Shown: positions 35,090 to 46,091, counted from the stretch's first letter. The stretch is 64,000 nucleotides of DNA from Siphonodentalium dalli (GCA_032622095.1 CP136066.1:188826716-188890715); one strand, 5' to 3'. Notes: generated from the letters alone by a model not told the origin. Translations and numbers: made by a program.

Positions 35090-36864
35090 GAGAGGGAGGA
35101 TAGATAATCTTTAATGAGTTTATTCGAGCTGATCATTAGCGAGGCTTGAACCTACTTTAATGGACGATGTTAATAAATTGCATATAATTGGGAAAATTGA
35201 AATCCACTTGATCACATAACCACATTTTAACAAGGAAAACGAGCTCAAAAAGATTGCGATTATAAAAAATAATATTGATTTCCTTACCACAACAAAGAGG
35301 AAGTAAAGACACCGTCAAGACAACATAATGTTCCATTTTAAATGTGTCTTTTCATTTTGGCAAACTTGTATAATTATATTGTATCATTAAAATAGCCATT
35401 GCATATTTCCTTATATCCACTAATGATGAATAGGTGCGTGCTTCCCGGGATACTTGACATCACACCAGCAATGACCGCGTGGATTAATACTATTTTCGAA
35501 AAGCCTCGCATGACACCAACACTAGATATTGCATATTTTTGTCCATCTCCGTTGCATTGACGAAAATAGAAAACAAAGAGGCAAATTGTGGGACTATATT
35601 TTTTCGTCGCCAGCCAGAGTGCGCTATACTGTCGTATACGTTTGTGAAGCGTCTCGGCCGACGCCGTAAATATATCCATTCTGCATGCATTTCCAGCGTC
35701 TTTTAAGGATTTTAATATTTAAAAAAAAGGTATAAACACAGTTATCAAACTCGTTTTATGAAATGTTATATCCCAACATAACTCGTTGGGGATCCTCTAT
35801 ATAAATCATTTTATCCGTCCTTAATTACCACTATATATTTTCCGTGAACGCGGGCGTGTATTTCATGAATATTAAAAAATCCATATATGGAATGCACCTC
35901 CAGAACTTTGACATGTAGACTAAAACCGCAATTTTTCTGGTATCCATCCCTTTAATTTTTATTTTTTTAAAAGTGTTGCTCATTATTTTCAGTTTCAGAT
36001 AACCACACCCTTTCGAAGAATTTTAACTAATACTTTCATACAAACACCTTTATAAAAGTAACTAAACGGTCAATAATTTTTCGAGGACATCTTTATATGT
36101 AGGGCCTACCTGCTAATCAGAATATGACTAAAATAACTCATGTTATGTTAGGCTGAGTGGTGACATTTTCGTGTACTAAGAAGGAAAATGTTCAGGTACA
36201 TGTAAGTTGGGCATTTTGGCATGTTCTAATCTAAGAATGCTCGTTTAGCGACAGACATCTTATGTGACTTGGTCTCTTTTTCTTCACATGTGGGGATCAG
36301 TAAACACACAGTACTGTATTGAATCCAGGACATGTGCATTGTATAACGAAGGCACAGTTCCAAACATTATTGATGCAGCATACTGGGCTTACACGCAGAA
36401 CTAATCTGCCCGACCAGTGACAGATACGTCGTATACAAATGAAAATTACCGTTCAACGAGTCGCACCATCGTCGTTGTCATGGTCGAAGCGGGGCGTTGC
36501 CAAATAGTTGACATTGTTACTGCATTTCTGTGTTTAGTTTAATCGAATATTGCGTCAACAGAGGTACGAATTTGACAAATAATACATTTATGCTTATCAA
36601 AGCTTACGTTGGATGTTAATTTTCGCACTGTTAAGGTCCCCTTGTAGCCCAAGAAATGACTTTTTGCGATCGGTTCGCGGTTTGATCTGATTATCCAGAT
36701 TTGACCGAGCCGATTGTGACTCATTTTATGTATAGATCTCATCTTCGTATGTATTCCGTGAGTCAACCTGGTGGACCTGCAAAGTCTACTCTACACGACG
36801 AATACAAGAAGAAGCCCACTTTTATCGTCCCAATTCAGTAAAAAGCCCCTTTATCTAAGTTTGT
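35090..36864. other. No gene supported
   Basis: Two overlapping minus-strand frames at 35374-35690 look mildly protein-like (one hydrophobic, with VLIHAVIAGVMSSIPG). There is no domain, clear splice site or homologous copy to support either. Confidence 0.35.
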
Positions 36865-37625
36865 CATAAAATATCACGTATAATAAGGTCGCAGAATCGT
36901 TAAACTGCCGTAGCACTGTGGTTGTCAAGCCGCAGAATCGTGGAATTGGTCGTAGAATCGTCGAAACGATTGTGCCGTGTTGATATGGAGTTATCCGGTA
37001 CGAGCACTGGTAGGCGTTTCTCGATGTCATCAACTGATGAAATATTACAAAAATACGAATTGAAAGCATTTGCTTTTTCAGTTGGTGAGATCGGGAAGTC
37101 GCCGTTTATGTTCAAGGGGGTATTGATCAATCACTTGTTGCAAATACTATTTTTTGGAGGGTTTTCCACCAAGAAGACTGGTCATGTGATGGGCTGTTCA
37201 GTATATTTTCATTCATGGTGTCATAATCACGTTTACTTTTTCTAATAGCCGATGTAGTTTCATTACGTTTAGATCGAAAGTTTGCCCATGTTTGTGCATG
37301 GTGTATTTTGCATTTTAGCTATCTTATGTAATCGATTTCGTTGCCTCGTCAGTTTCCGTACATTACATGTAAGCCATTGGGGACTACCTTTCCGGATCAG
37401 TACTATCTTATTGGGGATATTTTCACTGCATACCTTCTCAATTTTTGCAGTCAAGTTATCTGCATGATGAGCAGATAGTTCAAGAGGTGTATTATCATCA
37501 TTAGTTCCAGCTCAAGAAGTCTTCGTTCATGGTATCGAAGTCAGCCAGATTATAATTCCAGACACGTCTAGTGAGGGTTGTAGCCGATTTATTTTTTTAA
37601 AGTTTTATCCGAGCATTTCACTTCC
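36865..37625 (-). pseudogene. LINE endonuclease-RT linker remnant
   Basis: Minus strand. LTRRVWNYNLADFDTMNEDF (~37590-37520) is followed by LELSAHHADNLTAKIEKV, GSPQWLTCNVRKLTRQRNRL (~37385-37330), then KSKRDYDTMNEN (~37250-37210). 37130-36900 has PLNINGDFPISPTEKANAFN. This is the typical order of the region between endonuclease and RT in CR1/Jockey-like LINEs. The RT itself is missing. It may be the family whose RT part lies at 31.9-33.4 kb on the same strand. Confidence 0.75.
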
Positions 37626-37969
37626 ACTATCATGACACATGCCGACAAACTAGCACCTCGTTTATTGTTATTATCTGCTTGGATCTGTTCGGTGAGACGA
37701 TTGTTGGACGCCACCAAGATTGTTCTTATGGTGATGGTCAAGAAGTGTGGGTATAGTATGCATTATATGGTTTTCTACGCCTTAGCAGAAAGGCATTCGT
37801 CAAATGTTAGGGTTTCAACATTCGAAGCCATATACGTAAGTTATCCGGGTACGTCAGTGCATTAGATGAGTATGTGAATTGATGAACCATATATTGAGAA
37901 GTGGCTGACTGGGAAGTTCACCAGGTGTACTGTTGTTATCCCCATTAGGTCACCAAAGCTGAGATATAC

Positions 37970-38420
37970 GCAGATGGAGATCCAAGATGGCTGCCGGCGT
38001 CTGAAATTGTTCACATTCGATAGCTCCCATCTAGAGGTGATACCAAACAAATATGCCTATAAATTTTCAAAACAATTCTCCAATAAATGCGGGTTGCAGT
38101 GGGTGCGATAGATGGAAACCATGTTTTCAACGAATTTCGGAGAAAAAAAATTATGGCTCCCATCTAGAGGTCACCCCCAAAGATCCATATGAAATTTACT
38201 GAACGATTTAGTCACACAAACAGTAGAATTCAAGATGGCCGCTTGCGGCCATGTTTTTTGGCCAAATGACCCTAAAATGACTCGTTCTCATATACATGTC
38301 TATGTTAACATGCATGACACATTCCATTATCATACAAATTAACGGTACAGCCTGGATGTAGCCCGTGCTAATGGACTGCATTGTTAAATCCAAGATGGAC
38401 AGCTGGGTTTGTGTGGGAGT
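37970..38420 (+). repeat. Dispersed repeat with CAAGATGGC cores
   Basis: Cores at 37981 (TCCAAGATGGCTGCCGG), 38231 (TTCAAGATGGCCGC) and 38389 (TCCAAGATGGAC). Two direct copies of CTCCCATCTAGAGGT lie at ~38025 and ~38158. Confidence 0.6.
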
Positions 38421-38450
38421 TATATTTAAAACAAAAACGATATATTCACT

Positions 38451-38690
38451 TACCTTTATGAATCCATTTGGGAAATTACCGCGGTAAAACTTAAAAATAT
38501 CACGAGTGAACTGGAGTATACGTCGGACGTGAACTAGGCAAAATATCGGAAGCGGAGTTGGCTTCGTTACCAAATAACGTGACCACTTTATGAATTCGCT
38601 CGATTTGGAAGTTCTTTATACGTGAGTGCAGCAATGAGTGCGACAGGAGTTGAGTGTTTAACCCTGCATCAACTTCGGTAACAAATTTCA
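38451..38690 (-). CDS. Weak exon candidate, unknown
   Basis: Minus strand. A 63-aa frame (38691-38500) with a helical, hydrophilic sequence (IKNFQIERIHKVVTLFGNEA) stops, and an overlapping frame runs to a strong donor (ATAAAG-GTAAGTG at ~38453). The two frames overlap and no acceptor is clear, so either could be chance. Family unknown. Confidence 0.2.
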
Positions 38691-38699
38691 ACAGTTGGA

Positions 38700-40240
38700 A
38701 ATTTCATAATGCTAAGAATTGTCAATATTGAATGAGTAATACACTTTTGATTGAGTTCAATCATCGTCATCTAAACCGCCGCGTTCTCACGATTGTAATA
38801 TTTGCAGCAATAATATGCCAGGGTATGTTTGTGTCTGATATGTTCTTGTTGATATTTTCTTGCAGATACATGTGAACATCATGCCATTGCGGGTGTATTC
38901 CCTGCTTGATTATTTAACGGAAACCACATGACCACCAATCAAGGTGAACTCGAATCAGCAAACAGCGTAAAAAATAGCATTGCACTGCGTGCGTGGGATA
39001 ATTATGTTTTTCATTGGTCTACCAAGTCACATGGAGCAAGCCTCATGTGAACACGCCATAAAACACTTCAAATTAATGTCAAATATCAGTAAAAATTACC
39101 TATACTTCATTCCTTGAATATATTTTTATTGCAATTTCATATTTTATTTCAAAGATGGTCTCTATCGCTTCCTATAACAAGTTCTATATAGTGTCCTGGA
39201 TATATACAATAATAAATATGAATCGAAAACACCTGTACGGAATCGCTTCTATCAACTAATATTGATTGTATTGCGACTTTTCTGGTATAATATACGTACA
39301 ATCAATTTAGGACATTTTACAGCTCGCGTTCGTTCGGAACGTAGCATGCGGCATAACTGTTATCTAAAAATAGTAACGAAAATATGTCCCACTTGATTAT
39401 CGCATTATATAATAAAATATCGATACAAAATCAAATATTAATTGATAGAAGCGTTTCCGGACAGGTGTCTTCGACTCATATTTATTATTTTATAACAAGG
39501 AACCTGTATAAAACGTGTTTAGGAAGAGATAGTCCATCTTTAATATCTGTCCATTATACATCAATGCAAAGAGCTCAAATGTTTTTCCTTTCCCTTTTCC
39601 TCTTTACGAAAGAACAGCTAATTATTGTAATGAAGAATAAATTAACAAACTACGTTCTCAACAGAATATCTGCAAAATTAAGTTCATATTCCTCAGATGT
39701 TTTGATATCGCTCCAATTACATTATGTGTGGTACGTGGCGACATGCGTAAGTCTCCCCTCCCCCCGCAATTTGGCCCAAATTTTAACTCTTGGAAATACT
39801 ATGCCTGGCACAACGATAAACTCAAACCAAACATAGGTTGAAATTGTATGATTGAGTTTGATTGTTCAACCACGAGTAATATATAGTGAACCATTTGTTC
39901 TTTTTATGCCAAAAGTCATAATTATGTTCTCATACTTTCTATCAAAATTATCCATCTCTGCATGGGTGTCGGGTTATATATTTCCAAATATAGTTTGAAA
40001 GTTTGAAAGCATGAAATGCCATGCAGTTGAAAATTTTCAACCCCAACAGGGGTAGTTGTAAATGGAATTTCGTGTTGGTAGTTGTAATTTTTCGTATGGG
40101 TGTACTATGTTGGCAAAACCACTGTAAACTTTCCCAATGGAGGCGGCCCTTTATGGCTCGACCCTGAATGAGCAGTTTATCCCCAACTGGCAAATCATAT
40201 GAATAAATGAAACAGAGAAAGAGACCAAGCGGTTAACAAT
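38700..40240. other. No gene supported
   Basis: A plus-strand 150-aa frame at 39384-39836 is AT-rich and lacks any motif; I treat it as chance. Confidence 0.35.
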
Positions 40241-40246
40241 ATATAA

Positions 40247-40252
40247 TTTATT
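40247..40252 (-). promoter_or_regulatory. Polyadenylation signal AATAAA
   Basis: AATAAA on the minus strand, ~100 nt downstream of the stop codon of the 40.35-kb terminal exon. Confidence 0.5.
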
Positions 40253-40352
40253 GTATAATCAGGCAGATTTCAATAAAGCAATAAATTAACAAAGTAACAA
40301 TGATAAATAATAGCATGCAAATAATTTTTGCGGAGAAATATCATCAACTGTT

Positions 40353-40790
40353 TTAATTTTGTGTTCCCAGAAGTTCACCTGACAAGTAACCACTGAACCG
40401 TTCAGACGAATCCCATCGTCGTGACTCTATTTCCCCGTCGTTAAGTCTCCATTTAACCCTTTGGTGTCGGGAGCTGCGCTGGCGCAACATTAAAGTCCAC
40501 GTGCCAAGCATTCTCTTATATATGCGGCCTATATATAAGAGAATGCATTGGCACATGGTCTTTAATGTTGCGCCAACGCAGCTCCCGTCATCAGAGGGTT
40601 AACTATGTTCGCAGCACTGGTTGACTCCATGTCCCGAGAGTAACGGTCAGTTGACAGCGTCTGAATTGAGTTCCCCAATTCCGGTTTTGTGTACAAGCTA
40701 TCGTTATGCACTGCATAATATGCAGACACTCGATCAGGCAAGCACCCGAACATGGAACAACGCAATAACAGAGACGGCCAGCCGCCAACG
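40353..40790 (-). pseudogene. Terminal coding exon interrupted by a MITE; family unknown
   Basis: Minus strand. A frame open from a TAG (~40793) encodes DRVSAYYAVHNDSLYTKPEL and SMESTS-like hydrophilic sequence up to a TTAA at 40602-40599. The 142-bp palindromic MITE and a second TTAA (40456-40453) follow. Past the second TTAA the reading frame resumes exactly where a single TTAA would leave it, running 33 further codons (KWRLNDGEIES, FSGYLSGELLG) to a natural TAA at 40353, ~100 nt before AATAAA. With the MITE in place translation shifts frame and stops inside it (NPLMTGAALAQH-stop). The upstream acceptor is unresolved; a good CTGCAG acceptor at ~40826 opens a different frame. It resembles a cytoplasmic tail; no family recognised. 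Confidence 0.5.
40457..40598. mobile_element. 142-bp palindromic MITE with TTAA target duplication
   Basis: A near-perfect palindrome. Left arm CCCTTTGGTGTCGGGAGCTG...GCGCAACATTAAAG...GCATTCTCTTATATATGCGG is mirrored to the right end CATCAGAGGG. TTAA lies on both sides (40453-40456 and 40599-40602). It shares the TTCTCTTATATATGCG arm with the 24.93-kb element. Confidence 0.9.
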
Positions 40791-41493
40791 TTCCACTACC
40801 TCCGAAGTAGAAGTCCCCCATGACTGCAGGTTGAAGTCAATAATAAACATGAATTTACATAGCGCGAAAGTTATGAGACCATATTCTAATGCTCAAATTG
40901 AGAGCTCATAGCAAGTTTACGATGTTTCGGCCATGTGACACATCCTCCGAGTTCAACGGATATTACGACCATAAAAAAAATATTACACCAAAATTACTAA
41001 CAATCATAGTTATGTTGAACTGAATTTTTTCAAAAATTAATTTTTTTAACTGATGATATTCTCCGCATTATATATATCACATAAATTTACAACAAAACAA
41101 GATAATATAACTGATCACAAATTGATTCTACTAATCTACTGTTCTATTTAAATAAAAATCCTTTTCGGAATCCAGCAAAGTTATTTCTATTCTTTTCTCC
41201 TGAAAAAGAAAGAAGAAATATAATTTTAGTTGCAGCAGATTTTTTTATATTCATATGGGTTCAAAGAGTTTTGTTATCTATACGCGAGCATGGAGAAAAT
41301 TTAAGTACATGTATATAGTTTGTGTTGAATTATGGCAATGCGTTCACAATGTTATACTGTTTTTACCGTAAAAATGGGAAAATTAGTCATGAAGAATGAA
41401 AATACTAGAAAATGACTCATATAACATAATCTGACATAATTAAGTCACTCAGAGAGGTTGAATGTCACCTGCACACAGTGTTGGGGGCCGGGC

Positions 41494-41527
41494 GACCTAT
41501 CGCCCGTGATGACCTATCGCCCGTGAT
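41494..41527 (-). repeat. 17-bp direct repeat with small hairpins, 3' of the stop at 41546
   Basis: GACCTATCGCCCGTGAT twice in tandem; GGCGA-CCTA-TCGCC can form a hairpin. It lies in the presumed 3' UTR of the three-exon gene. Confidence 0.7.
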
Positions 41528-41545
41528 TGGCCGGAGACACACGTA

Positions 41546-41724
41546 TCATAGTAGCGATGACATAGTAGGTATGTTGTCTGACGATGGTGCAATATTTAAT
41601 GACAAGTGGTCGTTGTTATTACTGGGTAATCGATTTTGAGGGTCAGTCAATCTTTGAAATTGAACAAGGAACATCGTTCCAATACCACGTTTTAGCAAGT
41701 CGGAGTTCGTATTGGCTTGTCCTC
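41546..41724 (-). CDS. Three-exon gene, coding exon 3 (terminal)
   Basis: After a long T/A-rich tract, ATAAAG (acceptor) opens GA-GGA-CAA: two bases that complete the C left by exon 2 to CGA (Arg), then 58 codons to a TGA at 41548-41546. A second AG three bases downstream gives the same frame minus one Gly. The peptide is polar, Asn/Ser-rich at the end (PSNNNDHLSLNIAPSSDNIP) with a short hydrophobic patch (GTMFLVQF). No AATAAA was seen in the next ~500 nt, so the 3' end is uncertain. MITE copy D and a 29-bp tandem repeat sit in the intron before this exon. Confidence 0.6.
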
Positions 41725-41816
41725 CTTTATATTCAATTACAAAATAATAAATAAATAAATAAAATAAAATAATGTAATCCACAGTCATCCCTGACATATA
41801 TCATTCAAGCTTTATT

Positions 41817-42262
41817 ATAGCGTGCCTGTCGTTTGCAGGATGAGGTCCTCAGATGTAAATTTGGTGACGCTATATATCCCGCATTGCGGTCTAGCATCAC
41901 CAAATTCACCTTTGTGGACCTCATTCTGCATAGCCTCATATGCTGTGTGAGACATAGACTCAGATTTAACTTCCCAAATGGTGAATATTGTGCAATGTGT
42001 CGTCTGCCAATTTGATGATATAGAGAAATTAAACTAAAAAAGAATTATAATCTATGAGAAGAAGTTTCTTTTGAAGAACTTTTTTGAATATTTGCTACTA
42101 CCACCAAGTTTTGCACCCACGGCGGTGAAATTTTATAATAAAAACACTTTCCAAAGAAGATGATACCTAAGCAGAATGAGGTCCCCAGTGGGTGAATTTA
42201 GTTATGCTAACCCGCTATGCGGAATAGCGTCGCAAAATTCGCCGTCTGGGGACCTCATTGTG
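41817..42262. mobile_element. Two-hairpin MITE family H, copy D (diverged)
   Basis: Hairpin 1 (41832-41930) pairs GATGAGGTCC...AAATTTGGTGACGCTA with TAGCATCACCAAATTCACC...GGACCTCATTC. Hairpin 2 is at 42174-42262 (AGAATGAGGTCCCCAGTGGG ... GGGGACCTCATT). A ~240-bp AT-rich spacer separates them. It lies in intron 2 of the three-exon gene. The outer right end is lost. Confidence 0.75.
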
Positions 42263-42501
42263 AGAATAAGTATTTAATCGCTGCAGTTATAGTTACTCTA
42301 TTAATATGGAGGTTTAGCTTGGAAACATAACTTCGACCGTCAAATGATATCAGACTATACTATTCGACTTTGAAGATGTGGCGGGAAATACATAGTCTGT
42401 TGATAAACTCAGCATAAAACCGAGCGTAAGTTTATATATATATACACGAGTATAGCATCATTATAAATTATAGACTTTAGTATGGCTGCTATGGCATGTT
42501 T

Positions 42502-42617
42502 CGTTGTCTCATTGACAACACTAACGAAATCGTTGTCTCATTGACAACACTAACGAAATCGTTGTCTCATTGACAACACTAACGAAATCGTTGTCTCATT
42601 GACAACACTAACGAAAT
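42502..42617 (+). repeat. 29-bp tandem repeat, 4 perfect copies
   Basis: Each unit contains the hairpin GTTGTC-TCATT-GACAAC followed by ACTAACGAAATC. Intronic in the three-exon gene. Confidence 0.97.
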
Positions 42618-42774
42618 CGCTGTGTTTTTGTTGCTCAATATCGTCGGAAAAAAGATCAAAGACTAAACTAAATATTTTCTCGCTTCGTGATTATAGTCTG
42701 TTATGTCTGATGGGCGAAGTTAAATTTGTTTTCTATCTAAACCTCGCTAATGATATTTGTAGGTGGTAACTTAC

Positions 42775-42903
42775 GCTCTTCGGCCTCCCTCTGTCTTCTT
42801 ACTATCGCCTCCTCCTCCTCCCTCTGTCTCTCCTCGTCTATCTCTTGTTGGCGTCTGGCCTCCTCCGCTGCTAATGACTCTTCAACGCGGATTCGTTCTT
42901 TTT
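42775..42903 (-). CDS. Three-exon gene, coding exon 2 (charged coiled coil)
   Basis: Minus strand, 129 bp between ATCAACAG (acceptor) and AAGAGC-GTAAGT (strong donor). It starts with two bases that complete the G of exon 1 to GAA (Glu), then 42 codons, then one base carried to exon 3. The peptide is almost purely Glu/Arg/Gln/Ala (EESLAAEEARRQQEIDEERQ, then VRRQREAEE), as in a single long alpha helix or coiled coil. No stop appears in this frame, and the phase match on both sides is the main evidence for the model. Confidence 0.65.
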
Positions 42904-42958
42904 CTGTTGATGATATAGAAACATGGCATGACTAGAGGATCTTCATTAGGGTGGGGGC

Positions 42959-42981
42959 GGGGGGGGGGGGGGGGGGGGGGG
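42959..42981 (+). repeat. Poly-G run (~23 bp)
   Basis: Uninterrupted G tract preceded by GTGGGGGC, in intron 1 of the three-exon gene; it could form a quadruplex. Confidence 0.95.
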
Positions 42982-43149
42982 TAGTGACCACATTGGAATT
43001 TCCAACTGTAAATCACATTTAAGCAGAACGAAATTTATAAATTTATAAAACATAGCCTATAGGGTTGTAATGTTCTAACAGGTATACCTCAAACTTTGCA
43101 ACTGTCCAACCCAACACGCCCCTGTGGTTGGACATTTCCAACTAAAATG

Positions 43150-43270
43150 CTGCTTTTTATAGACCGTATTATTGTTGTCGTCGTCATTTTTATTGCTGTT
43201 GTTATTGTTGTTATTGTTGTTGTTGTTGCTGTTGGTGTTGTTGTTTTTGTTGTTGTTGCTGTTGTTCGAA
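43150..43270 (+). repeat. Imperfect (GTT)n microsatellite
   Basis: About 100 bp of GTT/ATT/GCT triplets in intron 1 of the three-exon gene. Confidence 0.9.
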
Positions 43271-43395
43271 GTATTGTCGGGTCTTTTGACAAAATGAGAT
43301 AGAACATATTACTGATGAACAATAATTCAATTTTATTTCTTTACAGTTGAGCATTATAATAGGACTATATTTGAGTAATTTCCATTAAATCTTAC

Positions 43396-43463
43396 CTCGT
43401 TCGACCCGATAGTCGTTCACGGCATACACCGCCATAACAAGCCAAGAGAATCCTGGAAACATT
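43396..43463 (-). CDS. Three-exon gene, coding exon 1 (predicted 124-aa membrane-anchored or secreted protein)
   Basis: Minus strand. TTCCTTACAG (acceptor) is followed by A and the ATG at 43462-43460, 22 codons, and a G before GTAAGA. The encoded start is hydrophobic (MFPGFSWLVMAVYAV), as in a signal peptide or membrane anchor, followed by NDYRVER. Joined through phase 1 to exon 2 (42903-42775) and exon 3 (41724-41546) it gives 124 residues: hydrophobic start, ~45 residues of Glu/Arg-rich helix, then a polar tail. Because the ATG is the second base of the exon, a 5'-UTR exon must lie upstream; TTAAT-GTAAGT at ~43919 is a good donor for it. I recognise no family. Short Glu/Arg-rich helices after an N-terminal anchor occur in several small organelle or ER membrane proteins, but this is not evidence of function. 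Confidence 0.65.
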
Positions 43464-43918
43464 CTGTAAGGAAATAATGAAAAACAGTCAAATTTTTTAT
43501 TTTTTTTTAAATGATAAACATATAAAACGTGATATATTATACAAAACTTAAAAGTTATCATATGACAACTATCCGCGATTCCCATGCACCATCTAAACAT
43601 GTTAAACGTGCATGCGTTACCCTAGTATTATAACTACATGTCTACATGTATGCCGCTAAATGATTGTCATTTCGGCTCACTGTTGTATACAATAATTATA
43701 TCTCGCTCTTGATTAATGTTTTATTAGTAGGTGCTTAATTATTCGTCTTTATATACGTATAGTAATTTCAGAAGACTTAATAGACAAATTGAAAATATAC
43801 ATCGCAAGATACATCCGAATTAGGCAAAAGAACGTATAACTGGATATCTACTACACCACATATATATAGACTCATCCAAAACATCTTTAGCAATGAAAAA
43901 TAATTAAAATATACTTAC

Positions 43919-44110
43919 ATTAACTTGTATTTATATTTGCCTTTATCGATAAAACATGCGAAAACTATTAAATATTAAGACAAGACGTATAATAGAACAA
44001 TGGGGACGTCATCGCTTTATTTCCGTACGTACGTTAGCAACGCGTTGACGTGTGCCATTTCCTGGAAACCTTTGACCCTGCGTTAACATATTTCACGCGA
44101 AGTGGCGTCT
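43919..44110 (-). promoter_or_regulatory. Candidate 5'-UTR exon and promoter of the three-exon gene
   Basis: On the minus strand a strong donor (AAT-GTAAGT) ends a non-coding stretch at 43919. Upstream are a CRE-like GATGACGTCCC (~44003-44014) and CpG-containing sequence (ACGTCAACGCGTTGC), unlike the CpG-poor surroundings. No TATA box was assigned and the start site is unknown. A tiny upstream ORF (ATG, 4 codons) lies just before the donor. Confidence 0.35.
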
Positions 44111-44357
44111 TAAAATTTCACGAGGAAGCAATTATATGCTACAACCCCCTTTTTCTTGTGTGCGCAGGATTCAAAGATACGTTAACTGCATGGCATTCGA
44201 CATTCATATACACACTATAAACGATTGGCATTATTATTATTATTATTATATTATTATTATTCAATAATTATTGCGACTTTCAATGACAGCGCCATAAAGA
44301 TAAAATGGCCGTTTATATAATAATTTAGACAGCGTTTATTCTTTAGCTCTTTTTAGT

Positions 44358-44385
44358 AGCGTTAATTCGGATTATTAATCTTTAA
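44358..44385 (+). repeat. Solo end of MITE family R
   Basis: AGCGTTAATTCGGATTATTA and ATCTTTAA match the end of the elements at 22222 and 56802. Confidence 0.6.
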
Positions 44386-44823
44386 CAATGGAGAGTCTGT
44401 GTGCTTTGAGTGACGTTGGTTGGAATTTGTTTCGGTAACCGTATATAAAATTGAATGAGATATTGTTGAATATAATGTGGTGTCAAGCCAGAAGGTGGCC
44501 CTTTTACAGCAACCCCCCCCCCCCATATAAACATGGGCCTGGTGTTTATTGTTTTGGGGCAGTACTCAAAAACAAACAGAAATGTGGCTAATTTTTAGAA
44601 CATTACAACATTTTTGGTTAAAAATCTATGTTTTACAACACATTTAAGTGAGATATATGATCAACACAGTATGTTTCTCTTGTTTGTTTTGAGAATAATA
44701 TTTGAAACGTGCATGCAATGAAAGGGAGTTCCATAGAAAATTGGTTTTTGGAATCGCTGCAGGGAGGAGATATGGCACCTTTAATATTTGGAATCAATGT
44801 ATAATATATTTTGCTCTGATCAA

Positions 44824-46012
44824 ATCATAGAGAGGATGGAACATGAAAGCGGTCATATTCTATATCCATAGAGAGGATGGAACATGAAAGCGGTCATATT
44901 CTATATCCTAAAATCATAGAGAGGATGGAACATGAAAGCGGTCATATTCTATATCCTAAAATCATAGAGAGGATGGAACATGAACGCGGTCATATTCTAT
45001 ATATCCATAGAGAGGATGGAACATGAAAGCGGTCATATTCTATATCCTAAAATCATAGAGAGGATGGAACATGAAAGCGGTCATATTCTATATCCATAGA
45101 GAGGATGGAACATGAAAGCGGTCATATTCTATATGCTAAAATCATAGAGAGGATGGAACATGAAAGCGGTCATATTCTATATCATAAGAGAGGATGGAAC
45201 ATGGAAGCGGTCATATTCTATATCCTAAGAGAGGATGGAACATGGAAGCGCTCATATTCTATATCCTAAAATCATAGAGAGGATGGAACATGAAAGCGGT
45301 CATATTCTATATCCTAAAATCATAGAGAGGATGGAACATGAAAGCGGTCATATTCTATATATCCATAGAGAGGATGGAACATGAAAGCGGTCATATTCTA
45401 TATCCTAAAATCATAGAGAGGATGGAACATGAAAGCGGTCATATTCTATATCCTAAAATCATAGAGAGGATGGAACATGAAAGCGGTCATATTCTATATA
45501 TCCATAGAGAGGATGGAACATGAAAGCGGTCATATTCTATATATCCATAGAGAGGATGGAACATGAAAGCGGTCATATTCTATATCCTAAAATCATAGAG
45601 AGGATGGAACATGAAAGCGGTCATATTCTATATCCTAAAATCATAGAGAGGATGGAACATGAAAGCGGTCATATTCTATATATCCATAGAGAGGATGGAA
45701 CATGAAAGCGGTCATATTCTATATATCCTAAGAGAGGATGGAACATGGAAGCGGTCATATTCTATATCCTAAAATCATAGAGAGGATGGAACATGGAAGC
45801 GGTCATATTCTATATCCTAAAATCATAGAGAGGATGGAACATGAAAGCGGTCATATTCTATATCCTAAAATCATAGAGAGGATGGAACATGAAAGCGGTC
45901 ATATTCTATATCCTAAAATCATAGAGAGGATGGAACATGAAAGCGGTCATATTCTATATCCTAAAATCATAGAGAGGATGGAACATGAAAGCGGTCATAT
46001 TCTATTATCCTA
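44824..46012 (+). repeat. 26-unit minisatellite with two linker classes
   Basis: A constant ~37-bp core (AGAGAGGATGGAACATGAAA, GCGGTCATATTCTATAT) occurs 26 times. Linkers differ: CCTAAAATCAT gives a 48-bp period, ATCCAT 43, CCAT 41, and a few CATA/CTA forms are shorter. A 182-bp block (43+43+48+48) is repeated exactly in tandem at 45338-45519 and 45520 onward. In 48-bp units one frame reads a 16-residue repeat (IERMEHESGHILYPKI) from 45738 to 46013; the mixed periods break it elsewhere, so I do not call it a gene. Confidence 0.95.
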
Positions 46013-46091
46013 AAATATGGGATGGGGATTTATTTCTGAAAGTTGTTTTGCTATTTGTTATAGTGTTATATATATACAATAATATTGTATG

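Noticed and set aside
35374-35690. Two overlapping minus-strand frames of 101 and 66 aa
   Set aside because: Both are mildly protein-like, but they overlap in different frames with no domain, copy or splice evidence to choose between them.
39384-39836. 150-aa plus-strand ORF
   Set aside because: AT-rich composition, no motif, no splice or regulatory support; plausible by chance.
42750-42935. Ser/Leu-rich 61-aa plus-strand ORF
   Set aside because: It is the antisense shadow of coding exon 2 of the minus-strand gene.
44824-46012. Regular repeat plus variable linker resembling a CRISPR array
   Set aside because: Linkers are a few recurring short forms, not unique spacers; the genome is eukaryotic; no cas genes.
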